Made by a program: the position numbers and the translations under genes. Below the pieces are notes generated by a model, which was not told the origin of the DNA, made no database searches, and saw nothing but the letters and a program-made list of their open reading frames with translations. Of a stretch of 64,000 bases of DNA, positions 21,977 to 36,900 are shown piece by piece (within the stretch, counting starts at the first letter, position 1; the number at the start of each line of letters is the position of its first letter). This stretch comes from Cladopsammia gracilis (lineage: Eukaryota; Cnidaria; Anthozoa; Scleractinia; Dendrophylliidae). The DNA lies in the NCBI GenBank assembly GCA_022457155.1, contig JAJGOT010000216.1, positions 156,001 through 220,000 of the forward strand. The letters are read 5' to 3'.

Positions 21977-24900
21977 CTGTCACAAGAACAACAAAATAAA
22001 ATAAAGTGACGGAGTCGGACTCGTAAACGGAGTCGTAAGCGGAGTCGTAAGGGCGCTTATCTTTACGTCTCGTTTGCGACGATTTGCAACGACGTAACGA
22101 AATCAGTTTGCGAATAAGAATTATGCATATGGCAAACAACATCAGAAAAAAGCCGAGATACTAGAGAGTTTGCGATCGAGCCATCGCAAACTGTTTGCTT
22201 CTGTTTGCGGAGTTATTACGCGTGTATAAAACAAAGTCTTTACGACCTAGTGAAAATGGAGTCAAACTCCACGGAATCCGAGTCCCAAGAATTAGGTTTC
22301 CATTTTCTTTCCATTCCGTCGCATACGAAAGAGAGAAAACAGATTGGAGTCACAAGTCAGAAGCGAAAGAATAAACCAATCACAATGCCAATTCCAGGCC
22401 CTCCAAGTACAGATTTCTCCTCTGAGAATCTGGTTTTCATTACAGCCGATTCGCATATAATTAACCGCATACAAGTATAAGCGAGTGTAATTTACATCAA
22501 ATTACCGCATGCAAGCGGTTAAAGTAGGCCCAATTCACCTACTGAGAACTGTAATTTTTAACATATTTATAGTTACCCATAACCATAAATGAAAGCTAAC
22601 CGTTTTCAAATCAGTGCTTAACACTAAACACTGCAGATCAGTGCTAAACTGGAGCTCTTTTCTCTTAGTGCTGGGGTTCTGTTCTCATGTACGTCAGTAA
22701 TATAAAGAATACTACTGTTAGGTAGCTTGCATGCGGTAATTTGATGTTAATTAGACCCGCTTATATGCGGTTAATTATACGCGAATCGGGTGTTCATTAT
22801 AGAGTAAGCGACGGAATCATAAGCGCAATCGAATACTTTGCTTACGACTCCATTGTTTAATTTTCACTAGATACGCTTCTGATAACGACTCCGTCTCTAA
22901 TGAAAACCAGCCTTTAAAAACATCCGAAACTATTTCCTAGTAGCGTCTTTACAGAACTACATTCTTCTCTCTGGTGAGGGTTCGCTTCATCCCCAATAGG
23001 AGAGGAACAGCCCTAGAAAGGCTTCGCTGTCAGTGTTATTTGTATCTATAATTTCAAACAGGAGGAAGAGTGTTTCTTCAGGATATCCAAACACCGAAAG
23101 GTGGGTTTCTTCTCAAACTGATAATTAAATGCGGAAAAAACGAAGAAATAAAATTGCCAAACTACCGTCACGCTTTTAATTTTTTGGTTTAAAGTGAATT
23201 ATTAATGAGTTTGAGAAACGACAATCTCAAACAGGACTTCAAACGACACAAAATTAAAAGGTACAGAATTAATAACAAAAAATAACAGTTGCTTACCACC
23301 TTTCAGACACTTAAAGACAATTAGTTTGTAAAAGCTAAACACAAACAATTGAATAAAATTATTATTATTATTATTATTCAAGCTAAAATAATTCGATCGA
23401 ATATAGAATTAGGCGCCATTTACATGGAAAGGGGATGATCTAGGATCGTCCTAGCACTTGGATCATCCAAGCGCGACATGTTTCCTGCTTTCAGTACATG
23501 CGAAGGGTTGCATTTGGCCCTGGCGGCGCTAGGATCATCCTAGCTCCATGTAAACGTCCTCCGGGGCCCCAGGGTTATCTTCGCTTTTGTTATTGTCGCC
23601 CGCCGTCCTGCTTTGCAACCGCGCCGAACTGAAAGGCACTGGGGCCATCCTGCCAAATTTTTCATGTAAACCAAATGAAAAGTTGATCTTTGGAAGCCGC
23701 ATTTATGCATGTAAACCAAATGAACCTTCTAAGATCATCCTTGCACCTCTTTCCATGTAAATAGGGCCTAAGAATGGAATTTTCTCGACTCAAGGCTTTC
23801 TTACCTGAAAAACAAGCTCGACCTTTTCCATGGCCACACCCATAAACTTAGCAGACACTTCAAACACTCCAACTTCATCCGCTGATTTGATCTCAAACAT
23901 GACATTCTTAAACCTGACAGGGGAGTAAGACAGTTTCCTTAATTAAGCGCATCATAAGTATGGCGACAAAACAATCCGGAAATCAGAACAGAAAACATCT
24001 TGATAGGTTGAACAAAGAAACTCCAGAGCAGAATATAACACTCGCATGCCGTTGCATAGTGGAACGGTGAGTTAACAGGCCTACAGGGACGAGTTGCATA
24101 AAACTTGACGTCGGACGTAACTGCTAACGCCCGACGTTACGTTTTATGCAAATGCACCCAGGACTCTTACAATTCTATTTTGGTCATTGGCTATTGAGTC
24201 TCCAATCCATTGATGACAAAAAATGTATCTCATGGTTCCTATTACGGTTATACTAAAAATACCCGTATGAACTTGAAAGCTCAGGAATCTCTTAAAGTCA
24301 AATGGATGACACAAACAATAGCAACCTTGTCCCCAGGGCCTTCTCCGCTTTGTTTAAATTCAAAATGGCGGGTCGGGCGGAGAAGACTCTGGAAAACGAT
24401 GCAAAATACTTCAAGACTCCTGGAGTATTTTGTCACGTGACAGGTGATGAAAATCTATGTCGTTCCGCTTGTGCAGCGGCTTCATGTTGCAGGAAAACAA
24501 ATATGGTTGCAGTCGCTGAAAATGACCTTTAGTTTTGGTTCAATATCAGACAGTCATCAATACCGGTATAACAGGGAATTTGATAGATAGACAGTCAATA
24601 TAATTATGAAACGTTAGCTGTTCCTCTATTCTTGAAACCAAAGATATTCTATGTGGGAAAAACCAATGACGCAGAACAATGAAGTTTGCCGTAGTTCTTA
24701 AGTGGAGCATTACTTAACATCACATCGCAACCTGGGGCTGTATTACGTAATTATTTACATGCTAATAACTTTATACATAACAATAAAAATTCAAGGTAAT
24801 AATTAATGTATATAACAATAATTATTATATATAATAATATAAATGATATAATAATTATTAAAAAACAGTAATAATTATTCTATTTTTTTGGAAGTCATTC

Positions 24901-27900
24901 TCTTTGTATAGCTAACTTTGCGTTGCCGTCAGGTACAATTTTGCGACAGTAAGACCAATTTTGAGACAACATTCTTGTTGCTGTTTTATGTGTTTGCGAG
25001 GTAAGATTTTTTCACATTTAAATGAACGTAGTTTCTAATCCTCTTTGGAAAAACTTTAAGCGTAACTTGTCAACAATTGAACATATTTTTCAAGGGCTTT
25101 TCGCGGTCTATCATCGACAGTGGCGAGGATCCGGAGGCTAACACGAGAGTAACAGGCTCATTCGCAGTGATCACACAAATATAAGCTTCTTAAATTTAAC
25201 AAAGCGGAGAAGGTCGTGGGGAGGAGGTTGATAGAGTTGTATTTCACTGTTGTCTCATCCCATATGGCCGCCGTTCAAACCACCAATTACTTATGGAACA
25301 AACATGATCAAATTTCTCGTCTATTTGAGTATGTTTTGTACTAACTGTGATGGTGGAAGTCCCTCGATCTCCAGAATGACTCCTTTTTCGTACAATCTCT
25401 GTGCAGTGTACTTGATGTCTCCTCGGTACACATCTCCCTTTTGTTGTTTGGCTCGCGAAGGTTTTCTAACAATTCAAACAACAGAAAATATTATCAGTGA
25501 AACTATCCTTTTTATTTCCGAGTGAAATCCATCTAAGTCTAACTTTAAATCACACTCTGAATGCCGATTAAATTCTCTTCCCCATCTTCGACTCGTTTCT
25601 ATCGTTTGTAGCCAATTAAACCTGTTTCAAATATGGAGTACACTTTATGAAAATGCATTTTTTAAAGAGATTTTGGAAAGGTGAATTTCCTAACCAAAAT
25701 GACAGTTCCCGTTGAAAGGGGTTGTGATTCTTAATGAACCAATAAGAGCACACGATTAATCATAATCGATAATTTGGACGGTACTCACTTTCCTTTCTTG
25801 GCCAGGTTATCTAAGCACACACGGATGTACTGATTGTAGTAGTCTATTTGTTCTTCATAGAACTGTGATTTGGTCTGCAAGCTTTGCAAAGTTTGACCGA
25901 GTTTCTTTTTTTCTTGTCTCCGTCTTTGTCGGTACCGCCTCTGATTTCGGATGTCCTGTAATAAGAACACATTAATGTAAGATATGCTGGAAAGAAAAAT
26001 TTCGAGGCTGTGGATGAAACCCTGCTGAGCAGTAGTTTCTTGTGGTGCTGGTTATGCTGTACAATGTGATTCTGCTGTTTAGGGAACGCCAGGAAGGCCA
26101 TTGAGCAGTATTTTTCCTGTGGTGCTGATTGGTTCTCGATACTGTGAAAATTGATGTTTTTTTTTTACAGCTATGATCATAAGAAAGGTTACCTTCGCAA
26201 TAGCGTTAATAATATCCTGATAGTCATTCTTGATGGTAACTACTCCTTGACTTTCAAGCATCCGTAGATTTCTGATGATCTTCCTCTTCAGTCCTTCCAA
26301 AGGAAGCCTAAAAAAAAACAGTTTACTCAATCTCAAACATGCTAAGATCAAGAACATGGAAAATTTATTTAAATATAATCAAAACATTCACCATCAAATA
26401 TACATTGACTTCACCCCCACCCCAAATCAGAGGAATCTGACAGATAATTATGGCTTTCTGGTTTGCTCTGGAGGCCATTTCACTCTTGGAACCAAACCTA
26501 TACTCGCGTAATGTTGTTCCAACTACTGAGTCTGCAAGTTAAGATCTCACGTCTGACCATAGAACTGCAAGCTTTCGGCAATGAGCAATTCTTTTCTATA
26601 AAGCTGCTAAAGGAAGCGGTCGACGAGGACTCACCTTGTGTAGGGGTGGGGTGGGGGGCTATGCAAGATACCACCTATATGATGAGCCCAATGGACAAAA
26701 TTTACTGGACTAAACATTTGAGATGAGACTTTAATATCCTGTGTATGAAGCTTGCATTGCTAGCAAAACGGTACGGAAAGTTTAAATCTTTTTCTCAGTT
26801 TCTACTCCTCATAGAATGAGGGCTATACAAACAAGACACCGTCTTTTTAGGTGGGGGAGTGTGGTACAAAAAGAGACCACCAGTCGTTTTGTAAAACGGC
26901 GGGTCCTGTACGAGTACAATAATTGTGAGTATTTCCCTTATTTTTCTACGGTGACAATTCCTTGTAGAAGCTCTCATAGAATTTCTGATTCATATGATGC
27001 AAGCAGACAAGCAATGCACATGTTAACACTCCGTGTATTGCCAGTTCTCATCGTACAACGATACATCATTTTGAAGCAACCGTGGAATCAGTCAGTTCTG
27101 AAAGACTAACTGGTCTCAATGTGTATTGTTGTGGTCCACTTTTGTCCTTGGTGCAAATTTTATTTTCCTTTGTTTTTGGGTTGGAAATATATGGTAATGT
27201 TTGATTATGAGTTTTAAACAAAGGAAAATAAAATTTGCACCAAGGACAAAATTGCACCACAACATATATTTAGCGTTGTAAAATTCATTAATAATTCATA
27301 ACAGTTATGACCAAGAAATAGGCAGTATTTGAGTCACATGTATACCTTTGTAAACCCCAATAAAAATCAACTGTCTGAAAACACGGGGAGGGTTTGAAAA
27401 GGCAGCAGGGAAAGGCAGGGTTGATGAATTATGAATTAGTTGAATAATCAATAGGGTTAACTTTATAATTTGTATGCTTAACTTTAATAAAGATGAGTCA
27501 TGTAATTTCTCTAAAGTTTATTAAGTAATGATCCACATAAGAAGGTAAGTGCTAACGGCAATGCAAGATGGAATGTCAACTTTTTTCATTGTTACAACTA
27601 GTGATCTCATTGGCCTAGACTCGAAGACCGCTAAAAAGTTAAGGTTCAAGGTGCGTTTTGTCTGATTTTTTAAAGGTTTCAAGTAATTTGAGACCCAATC
27701 GCACAACACGCAATTTTTAAAAGAAATTGTATTTGAGGAAGTTCATCAAAGAAGCAAAATTATTAGCTGTTGTCTTCTGCTATTCTGATTGGTTAAGCAC
27801 GAACATTTCCTAAAATTTATTTGACGCAAATGGATTTTCTTTATTTTTATACTGAAATATAATTATGAACCATCAGCCCCTCCTCTATTCTTGAACTCAA

Positions 27901-30900
27901 AGAAATTCTATGTGAGATAGAGCCAATGCCACAAAACAATAAAGTTTACTGTGGTTCTTATGTGGAGCATTACTTAATCAATCACAAACAAATAAAGCGA
28001 ATTGGGCGGATAACGCTCTCCATTGCACATTGATTTTGCCGTCGCTGCTGCCATTCCTCGAAGACTTTTCCACCCCATTTATTATAGTATTGTGCTGCTT
28101 TCGGAGTGGCTTCCGAAACTAGACTTGTCTCTTCTTCTTTACTCTTTGGAGAGCGAAACCGACCAGCCATGTTTCTACTACAAAAGCTCTATGAAAATAA
28201 ATTGTTAAATTCAATGCTGGATATTTCCAAACTCCTACGGGACAACTCCACGCCCACGTGATTAACATGACAAACACAATCTATTGTTTCATTTCACAAG
28301 TAAGATTCGCGCCCATAAAGGTCTCCCGCTCATATTTTATCTATTACATACAAACACGACAGAAATATCATAACTGAGGCTGCACATACTTGGTGTCTCC
28401 GTAGTGCGAGGTTGATCTTGTTACATTGCCATGAGATTTATTTTTGTTTTCGTCACTCAGTTCCCTGAGCCTCATTAACCGCATATGCTCCTCTTCCTAT
28501 GAGAACGCAGGAGATCACATGTTAAAACTATGATGGACTTCTTCGAATAACCTTTAAATAACCCGTGTAGTTAGTAGTCTGGGACAAACGAAAATGACTA
28601 CAACCAGTTTAAAGCACATATAGCAAAACATTCACAAACATTCACGAGGGTTGGAGTTACAAGTATTTTGAAACTCTCTTTATCGCAACAACTGTTACCC
28701 GTGGCTATGGCTGTCTCAGAGAGATCATGCTGTCTTATGAGGTGTCTAAAATAAATAAAATGGACAATTTTGAAGAACTTGTTTTATCAATCCCTGAAAC
28801 GGTGCATTCCACAGAATCTCTTGTCTAAGCAGCCAGTTGACAAATGGTACGCTCTCAGAGATGTTTTGAAGAGGTGTCTGTCTCAGGAAAAGTGTCCGTC
28901 TTTACAAAGAGGTTGAAAGCGTCAACAAATAAATTATAATTTCGTTGACAGAGTAAAGATTGGACGCGATACGGCACTCTAAATGCAAAATGACCAATGT
29001 TTATAAACTTGAATTACCCGCGCTACTATTTGGCTCCACGAAACTACTACTGGTAGTTGCATGATATTAAGCAAACATTGGCCACAAAACCGTGTCGGGA
29101 ATTTTTCGAATTTAAAGCAATTGGCGCGAACGCAAAAAGGATGTTTTCCTCTGGTAGTTGATTGCCCCATCTCAGGGGTTGTGAACCTGCAGTCTCTTGG
29201 GAGAATACATTCCCTTACTTTTTCCCACTGTTTTTTTTAGGGGTTTCATAATAGGCAGGCAAGCCTCAAAACAGTACCCGCCCCATAACAGCATCCACAC
29301 AAATATGGCAATTCTTCATAAAACATATCCGCCTTACAGGCCTTGTTTTTTCTTTTCTCCGGAATACAATTCATTTTGTTCGGCCTTCCTGCAAAATAAT
29401 TTCACGTTTTTCAACCATGTTACAGAAAGTCTGTGTGGGTCTTGGTCATGGGATGTAGTACTGTAACGGTGTATAAAAGATATTTAATGTAAAAATATAT
29501 TGGTATTGTTCCTTCACCGCCCTGCAAGTACCAACTACCAAGGCCACCTACAACTTCTGATCCATGGAAACGAATAGAACATAAAACACTGCAGATGTTC
29601 CTTTAGCGAAGAGAATTTTGAACCCACGGGCCATAGACTCAACAAACTTAGCTTAGACTTTGATAACAGACATTGTTTCAATGCGCCAGGAATCCTGCTG
29701 TGGCTACTGACAGTATGCTGCGTCGCAGGCACCCTGGGTGAGGTAACCGTTTGCTACTCTGAATCAAAAAGCTCTCTTAACAGCCTCAGTGTGGGAGGAT
29801 TCTGTTCCAGAATTATGGGGAGAAGAGTTGATAGCCGGCGACAACACTTCAGTCCTACACTGAAGCGTTTCTTGGGTTGCCATAGCTTGGGCGAGTGTCC
29901 ACCTTTCCTCCTCATGTAACTACCAGGTAGCGCGGGTAATTCGCGGTCATTTTGTGTTTCGTAAAGAGCCGTATCGCGTCAAATTTTACTCTGTCGACGA
30001 AATTATATTTTTTGGGGGGGTTTATCCATTTTTATAAGCTTTAAATTGATATATAGGTTTAGGTACTTTGCATTAAAACTGAGCGCCTACCGGACTTTAT
30101 GCGCGACACGGTCAAACTCCTTGAGTGTAACCTAACTCTTGCCTTGACTCCCAGAGTCAACTATGGAGATGTTCATTGTAGTTGTAACGTGCGAGTCTGT
30201 CGACGACATTCTATGGTGTGACCATTCAAATGAAACCTCTTTGGCAGCAGTTTTGCATGGTACCATTTGTTTTTCAATATTTTACTGAAAGAAATTTAGG
30301 ATTTTTCGTGCTCTCGGGAGATAAAAGGGTTAAAATAGAGCTAATGTAAAGAAGTCTCACTTGCTCATCAGAAGCAGTTGTTTCAAGGATTTCTGTAAGA
30401 TGTTCGCCAGGCTGAACTTTGAGTACATCAACGATCATTCTTTTCGTTCTACATGAAAAAAGGAAGAATAACTTTCTTTTATATACGTCATTTTATATAT
30501 TCATACTTTTATGATAATAGATACCGTAGAATTCTCGGATTTAGCAGGACGAAGGGGCCGCTACTTTCGGATGGTTAAAAAACCTTTTTTAATACTATAC
30601 AAAAACCCAAAGCTGTTCAGGATTTCACTGTAAATAGCGGACAATTTTCGCGTTCCAGTTACTTTTCATTGTAAGTATGCAAATGTAGAAACAACTTACT
30701 TGGAATGAATTTGCTGTAGTATTAGAGTGAAACATTTTCCCCGCTAATTATTTTATCGGGATGTTCACGAACACAAGAATGGATAGTTTGGTATTGATAA
30801 GAGACTAATTCAGTGCCAGATAGTATTTGTAGTATTTGAAACATTACATTGAATATATATTTTGAGTGGTAACATTTTTTGAAGGGACTGCTATTTTCGG

Positions 30901-33900
30901 GGGATCGTTACTATCGGGGTGGGGGCCTTTGCTTTCGGAGTTTAATAGAAGGGTGAACAATTAACGTTACTTTCGGGAGAGGGGGACTGAGGAGTAAGAG
31001 TGTGTTACTATCTGAATTCCACGGTATGTACCTCTTCCTTGTAGATTTGGAATCTGAATTTCACAACAGTTCAAACATATGAATTAAATCACGTCACCTA
31101 ACAAACAAGGCTCTCATGTCAGAGTCGTCATCATCCGGGACCTCAAACTTGTTTGTCAGGGTTAAAGAAATTTCCGTTTTTGCTGACTGTGCTGTTACTC
31201 CCTCTTCTCCATTAACAGGCTCCGCCTCACCTGTCACAGCAAACAAATCAAACAATAATGCAATAAACTAACAGGATATGCGATACAGTGGACATTCACT
31301 GAACAACTTGAGGATTTAAAATTTGATGATGATTTATGTTTTCTTTCTGTAACTTGAGGTCAGATGCAAAGAAAAACATAACAGGTCAACATGGTTGCTT
31401 GCACATTGGAATAAAGGTCATGTCTGGCAAACCAAAGTAATATTGGCACGTTTAGCAATATTATTTGGAAGCAGTAGCTCACTACCGTCCCCAGCAAGTT
31501 CTAAAATGTAATTCTCGTAGGTGAAGGCATTGAAACAGTAGACGACTTAAGCTATCTGGGAAGTGTCAGTACAGGATGTTTGCGGCGAGACTCCCATAAC
31601 AGAAAACAAAACAAATAAACAATAACAGCAGATACACAGACAGGAGGTCAAATTCAGCACTGTAAATTAAGTCAACATGACTTGTTTTGTTAGCAACTGA
31701 AAAAATACCGGTATTACAAAAGTAACACAAGGATAAAAAATATCGTTAGCGTGACGTCACAGATGATACAGCATCCATTCCCTGTTGCTCGTCTTCTGAT
31801 CGGAGAGTGTTTTAAAAAGACAAATGGTCAATTCGTTATCAATTTGATGTCCATTTTGCGTCCAAATAACAATGAACCACGGTCGATATTTGTCAAGATC
31901 GCTTTAACAATTCAATGTCCATTTTTAACCCGTGAATACGCGCATGCATAATGAACGGGTTATCGGTAACGGAGACAGATATGCAAATGAGCACTCGCTT
32001 GCACCTTCCATCAGCTGTAAACGTAGTGACGTAATGCTTTGTTACGAATGCGTTTCGTAACAAGAATAACGTGAATCTAGCGATAACAATAACTAAATTG
32101 TTGTAAACGAAGATAAACAACAATAAGGTTAAAGATGTTTCGCATTTGGAGTCTTTAATACAACATTCAAAAACTCATTAATAATTCATGAGCATATCAG
32201 CCAATCAGACGACGCAAATCGATCACGTGTATGAGCCTTTATACCTGGTAATCTACGGTCATTATGAAAAGCCTGGTGGCGGCTTTGATTTCAGTCACAG
32301 GGGAGTTCGGGGCTGAATGGGCAAACAATGCAATTATCGCTGAATTTTTAATAAGAATGATTTTAAAATGACCGTGATATTTATATTAAGATCACACGTA
32401 ATCTTTATATAAAGATTACTGATATGGGTACTAATTGTTTAGGATCCTTGGGCCAACAAATGGTGACTTTAATATTTTTGTGCAATACTGTTTTACGAAA
32501 TCTGGTCTTTCGCCATTCTATTTGGAATCTTCCCAACAAAATAAACAACCAACAGTTTAACAAGTGAGCCGTTATTTGAATGCACCAGCGCCCTCGTGTA
32601 AATTGCCAGGTAAAGCGACTGGTTCGCAGATGCAAGCTGCTTACTTCTACTCGTTCTCTACCTCTGAAAAAAAAATTGTCAGCCGTTTTATCTACCGTAC
32701 CTGACAACTTTAGTATAGCATTTTTCAGTAGATGTTTTCCCTCAGAACTATAAAATCCCAAACCTTTCGACAGGAGCCGGGAAGCAATGGTCACTTCGTC
32801 GAAGACATGGCACATGTGTTGTATGCTAATCAGTCTAGTCTACTTGTTTTTCTCGTATGCTAATTTCCTCTTTGCACAAAAGCGCAACTGTTTTAATTCC
32901 GAAGGGACACGCTTTTGAAAGAACGTTTTTGAAGCCGTTCAAAAAACTCGCAGCACGTGTATTATCAGGTGTAAAAACTCTCGGCTTCGCCTCGAGTTTT
33001 TAAACCTGATAATACACTACTGCTCGTTTTTTAAACTATACATTAAAATCGATCTAAAAGGATTTTCCAACGGAGACACGCGTTTTGATGCGTATCTACC
33101 TTAAAGTAATCAAAGTTGTCCTGTTCCAAGTCAATTATCACGGTAGCCGAGTGGTTTAAAGCGCGGAATGACAGCCGAAAGGCGCGAGTTCAAGCCTCGC
33201 TCGGGACGTTTTTTTTTTCCTTCTCTTTTTTTTTTCTTTCTTCTTCGGACTGAACATTATGAAAGTGATGTACCGTCTTTTTTTGCATTTGCCAAAAATC
33301 TTTACGTTTAATTTTAAAAAATCATTGAACCATGTCAGTGTTAAAACATAAGCTTACCGCAATATTGCGTTACGCGTTAGCATTTCTTATTCACGGGTTG
33401 GCTCTCAGGAGCCTTTGATTTGTAGCTAGTGTTGTTTGGCTTGTTAGCTTTCCATTGAATGAAAACCCGTCTTCAGGCCGCGATAGACCTTCACACTGGA
33501 TGAGGATTATGTTTATATTCTCATAGCATGAATTGATGTAGTGCAACGTTGCAGACGTGACCAGATCGGTTTATATTCACAGTGTAGAAGTTGAATTGGT
33601 TTTAGTGACTCTATAGCCCGACTTTAATACTCGCAGAGTTCTTGTTGACAAACGATTTGAGTGCATTTCAGTCTGGTGAGCAGATGTACTGGCAGGACGC
33701 TAAGTTTAAACTATCAATCAAACTTAGTCGAGCGGAACAATAGGAAAAATACCGTCAACTCGTCAGCTGGCGTCTCGGCTAGCTTCAACGCTTTCTTGAT
33801 AGGCTCGACAGGCTAAAATTAAATTCTAGTGGCAGATAAATTCTGAAATCTTGATAGCTTACTCTTTAGCCGTAATTCACTCTTTAGTTCAAGTGAATCG

Positions 33901-36900
33901 ATGGAATATTATTCGAGTTGCGAATTCTCTAAGGTAAGCATGAGGAATAATAATTTTTCTCAGTCAAAAGCAAACAAACTTGTATGATATGAGTCGTCTT
34001 GCGATTTCGTTTCGCTTAAGACTACTGAAATAATTTGTAGTGGTAGATATTTTCTAAAATCTTGATCGCTACTCTTTTGCCGTCATTCAATTTTTAATTC
34101 AAGTGAATCGATGGCATATTATTCAAGTTACGAGTTCTCAAAGGTAAGCATGAAGAATTATAATATCTCTCAGTCACAAGTAAACAAACTGGTATGATAT
34201 GAGTCGTCGTGCGATTTGGCTTCGCTTTAGACTGCTGAAATAGTTTGTATAGGTAAATAAATTCTAAAACATTGATAGCCTTCTCTTAAGCTGGAATTCA
34301 GTCTTTAATTAAAGAGAATGGATGATTGGTGGCGATTGACAGTTCTATTGTTACATCGGAAATGTTTCCTTACAATACACAAAAATACCTCGCCCGATGA
34401 CAATAGTTCGCTGACTACGTCAGCAGAACACAAAAATAATACAAGAAGATGCATTATTGTGATTTGGAGTGTTACCTAGCAGAGCCTCGACATTGGGTGC
34501 ATTTCCAAGATCGTCCAGTAGTTCATGGAGTGGATCATTAGAGTCAGGAGCTATTTCATTCCTGTGATCTAACAGTAATGTGTGAGTATCACAGATCTCC
34601 TGCACGGAGATGTAAATCACGGGTTTGGTGACCATCACTACATCTGTGTACTCATCTATGTTAAAATGATTCTCAGGCTCCTCCACTTTTGACACCTCCA
34701 AGAAAAATCTCCTACAACACAATAAAGAAACAAAACAAAAAAGAACAAGTTGATAATATATAGGCAATCCTGCTTGGAGCAAAGGTGAAATCGCACACGA
34801 GCCACAGGGAACCCACTCGGCCGGAGCTTAACCCTGTTACTGTAGCATAAAGCAAGTAGGAATATTGCTACTCCCCCATGGATGGGATGCTAGTCCATCG
34901 CAGGGTTACCCCCAGCCTTTTGTCGCCTGTACCTATTAATTTTATACACCTGGGTGGAGAGAGACGACGTAGAGTAAAGTTTCTTGTTTAAAGAAACAAC
35001 ACGACACACGACAGCGGAGACCAGGCCTCGAACCACCGACCTTTAGATCTTAAGACAACAAATAGAAAACAGAGGATGGATTTCCTGTATCATCCACAGT
35101 ATCAATATATGATGAGGATGACACATTGTATATGACACCTTTCACTTCTATGCCCAAGATGACAACAACAAGTAACCCAGTAACTCAAACCCTGATGACA
35201 CACATCTAAATTGATAAGACTACGATAACTGGCAAGTATACATAACTCACTTGAAACGCTGATGGGCCTCTGCAATGTAGCCATTAAGTGGACTGAGATG
35301 GGCACTCTCACCTCCAAACTAACAAAATAAGCATCATAATGCTATTTATTGTGACAAATAAACAAATACTGTAACAGATATATTTCGGTCCGTAACTTTG
35401 TTCTTTTCCGCTTTGCAACAAAGTACAGAAGCAGAATGTTCTCTTAAAAATAAAGATAATAAGGCTTAACTAAAATATGGGAAAAAATCTGACGTTAACA
35501 CACCAGCACATCTTTGAGACATCTTTTGGATATGAGTATTAGATAGCCTAATTTACGTGGCATTTCATGTTAACACACCAGCACATCTTTGAGACATCTT
35601 TTGGATATGAGTATTAGATAGCCTAATTTACGTGGCATTTCATGTTCGGAAACCAAAACGTGAAATAACCGAAACCAGTAGACAGAAACAACTGAACCTG
35701 TAAGGTGTTATAAAGATGTGTCATGTTACTTGCGAACTTCTCGGTTACAATAATTCTTCAGGAAAGAACTCCATAAAAAGTTACTTCAACTGATTGTTTA
35801 TAAACCTTTGACACAGAATTCATTGCTAACTAAGTTTGTGCTCTGGGCTGCAGCATTTAATTTAACCCTGGAGGTGAAATAATGGAAAATGAAATCATGC
35901 AAAAAAAAATGTTCTGGACGAGTTGTGTAACCCAACGTGTACTAACAACATGTTCAGGCAAATTCTCTGAGTCAGGATGTTCAACATCAGACTTTCCTAG
36001 ATCCATGTTACCAGATTGTCTTCCTAACTGGGTAAAACATCTTTCCTTCAGTAATGAATTCACAAAGCAATAACAAAACTGACAGTCACGGGTTCAATGC
36101 AGGGTTTGAATAAGTTTGAATAAGTTTAGATCACTACGATCTGTAGCTTATTGTACAGCTCTCAGTGAGTACAACAACCTGAGATATGTCTAAACCCACA
36201 CAAATACCAACAACACAAGTTTGAAAAGTTGTAAGAATGGTCAATGACATCCCATGTGGCAGGGAATACAGTTTTACGCTTCAATTGTGTAGATCTTCTG
36301 AAGCTCATTTCGGAATTAAACAGATACCGACCAAGTTATGTATCAGGCGGTAATTAAATTAATTAAAATTTTGTACCACCATAAACAATCTAACGGAAAA
36401 TCGATTGCTACAGCTGTCCTAGGGATAGATTAAAGTTTCAGATGAGATAGGTTTTATCAAAATCGGAGTTGCCATGGCAACGTAATGATGTCATCTCCCA
36501 TTTTACATAAAACCGAATTTCTTGTCATCAAGAGATAATTTTGGAAAATGCTCTCTGCATGTTTGACCTGACATATTTGTCTTGAGGTCTATAAAATTTT
36601 AAAAAATTATGTGAAGGCGTTTTCGAGAAAATTTCGAGTGAAGTTTAAGATGTTAAAATAAAACAAAAACAAAACAATTTTGTCTTCGCGTGACACAAAT
36701 AAGCATTGTTTGAAATAAGAGAAAGAACTAGATAATGTAATATTTTAACTCTATTTACTCATCAATTTGAAGTCCTCAGGAGCTCGAAGACTTATGCATT
36801 GGTCAGCGGAATTACCAAGAAGAGTTTACAGCCGATGGAGTGAGCGTGCGAGTGAAATTTTTACCAAAATGCTACAACTCACTAACGCTTCGCGTATTCA

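Noticed and set aside
27982..28170. Extra IQGAP exon
   Set aside because: The exons at 28,390-28,496 and 26,193-26,307 join in phase without it, and its sequence has no place in the IQGAP linker.
33139..33210. Functional Leu/Ser-type tRNA (also 63,894-63,966)
   Set aside because: A- and B-boxes and the T-arm are present, but the 5' and 3' acceptor strands do not pair and no proper anticodon arm forms.
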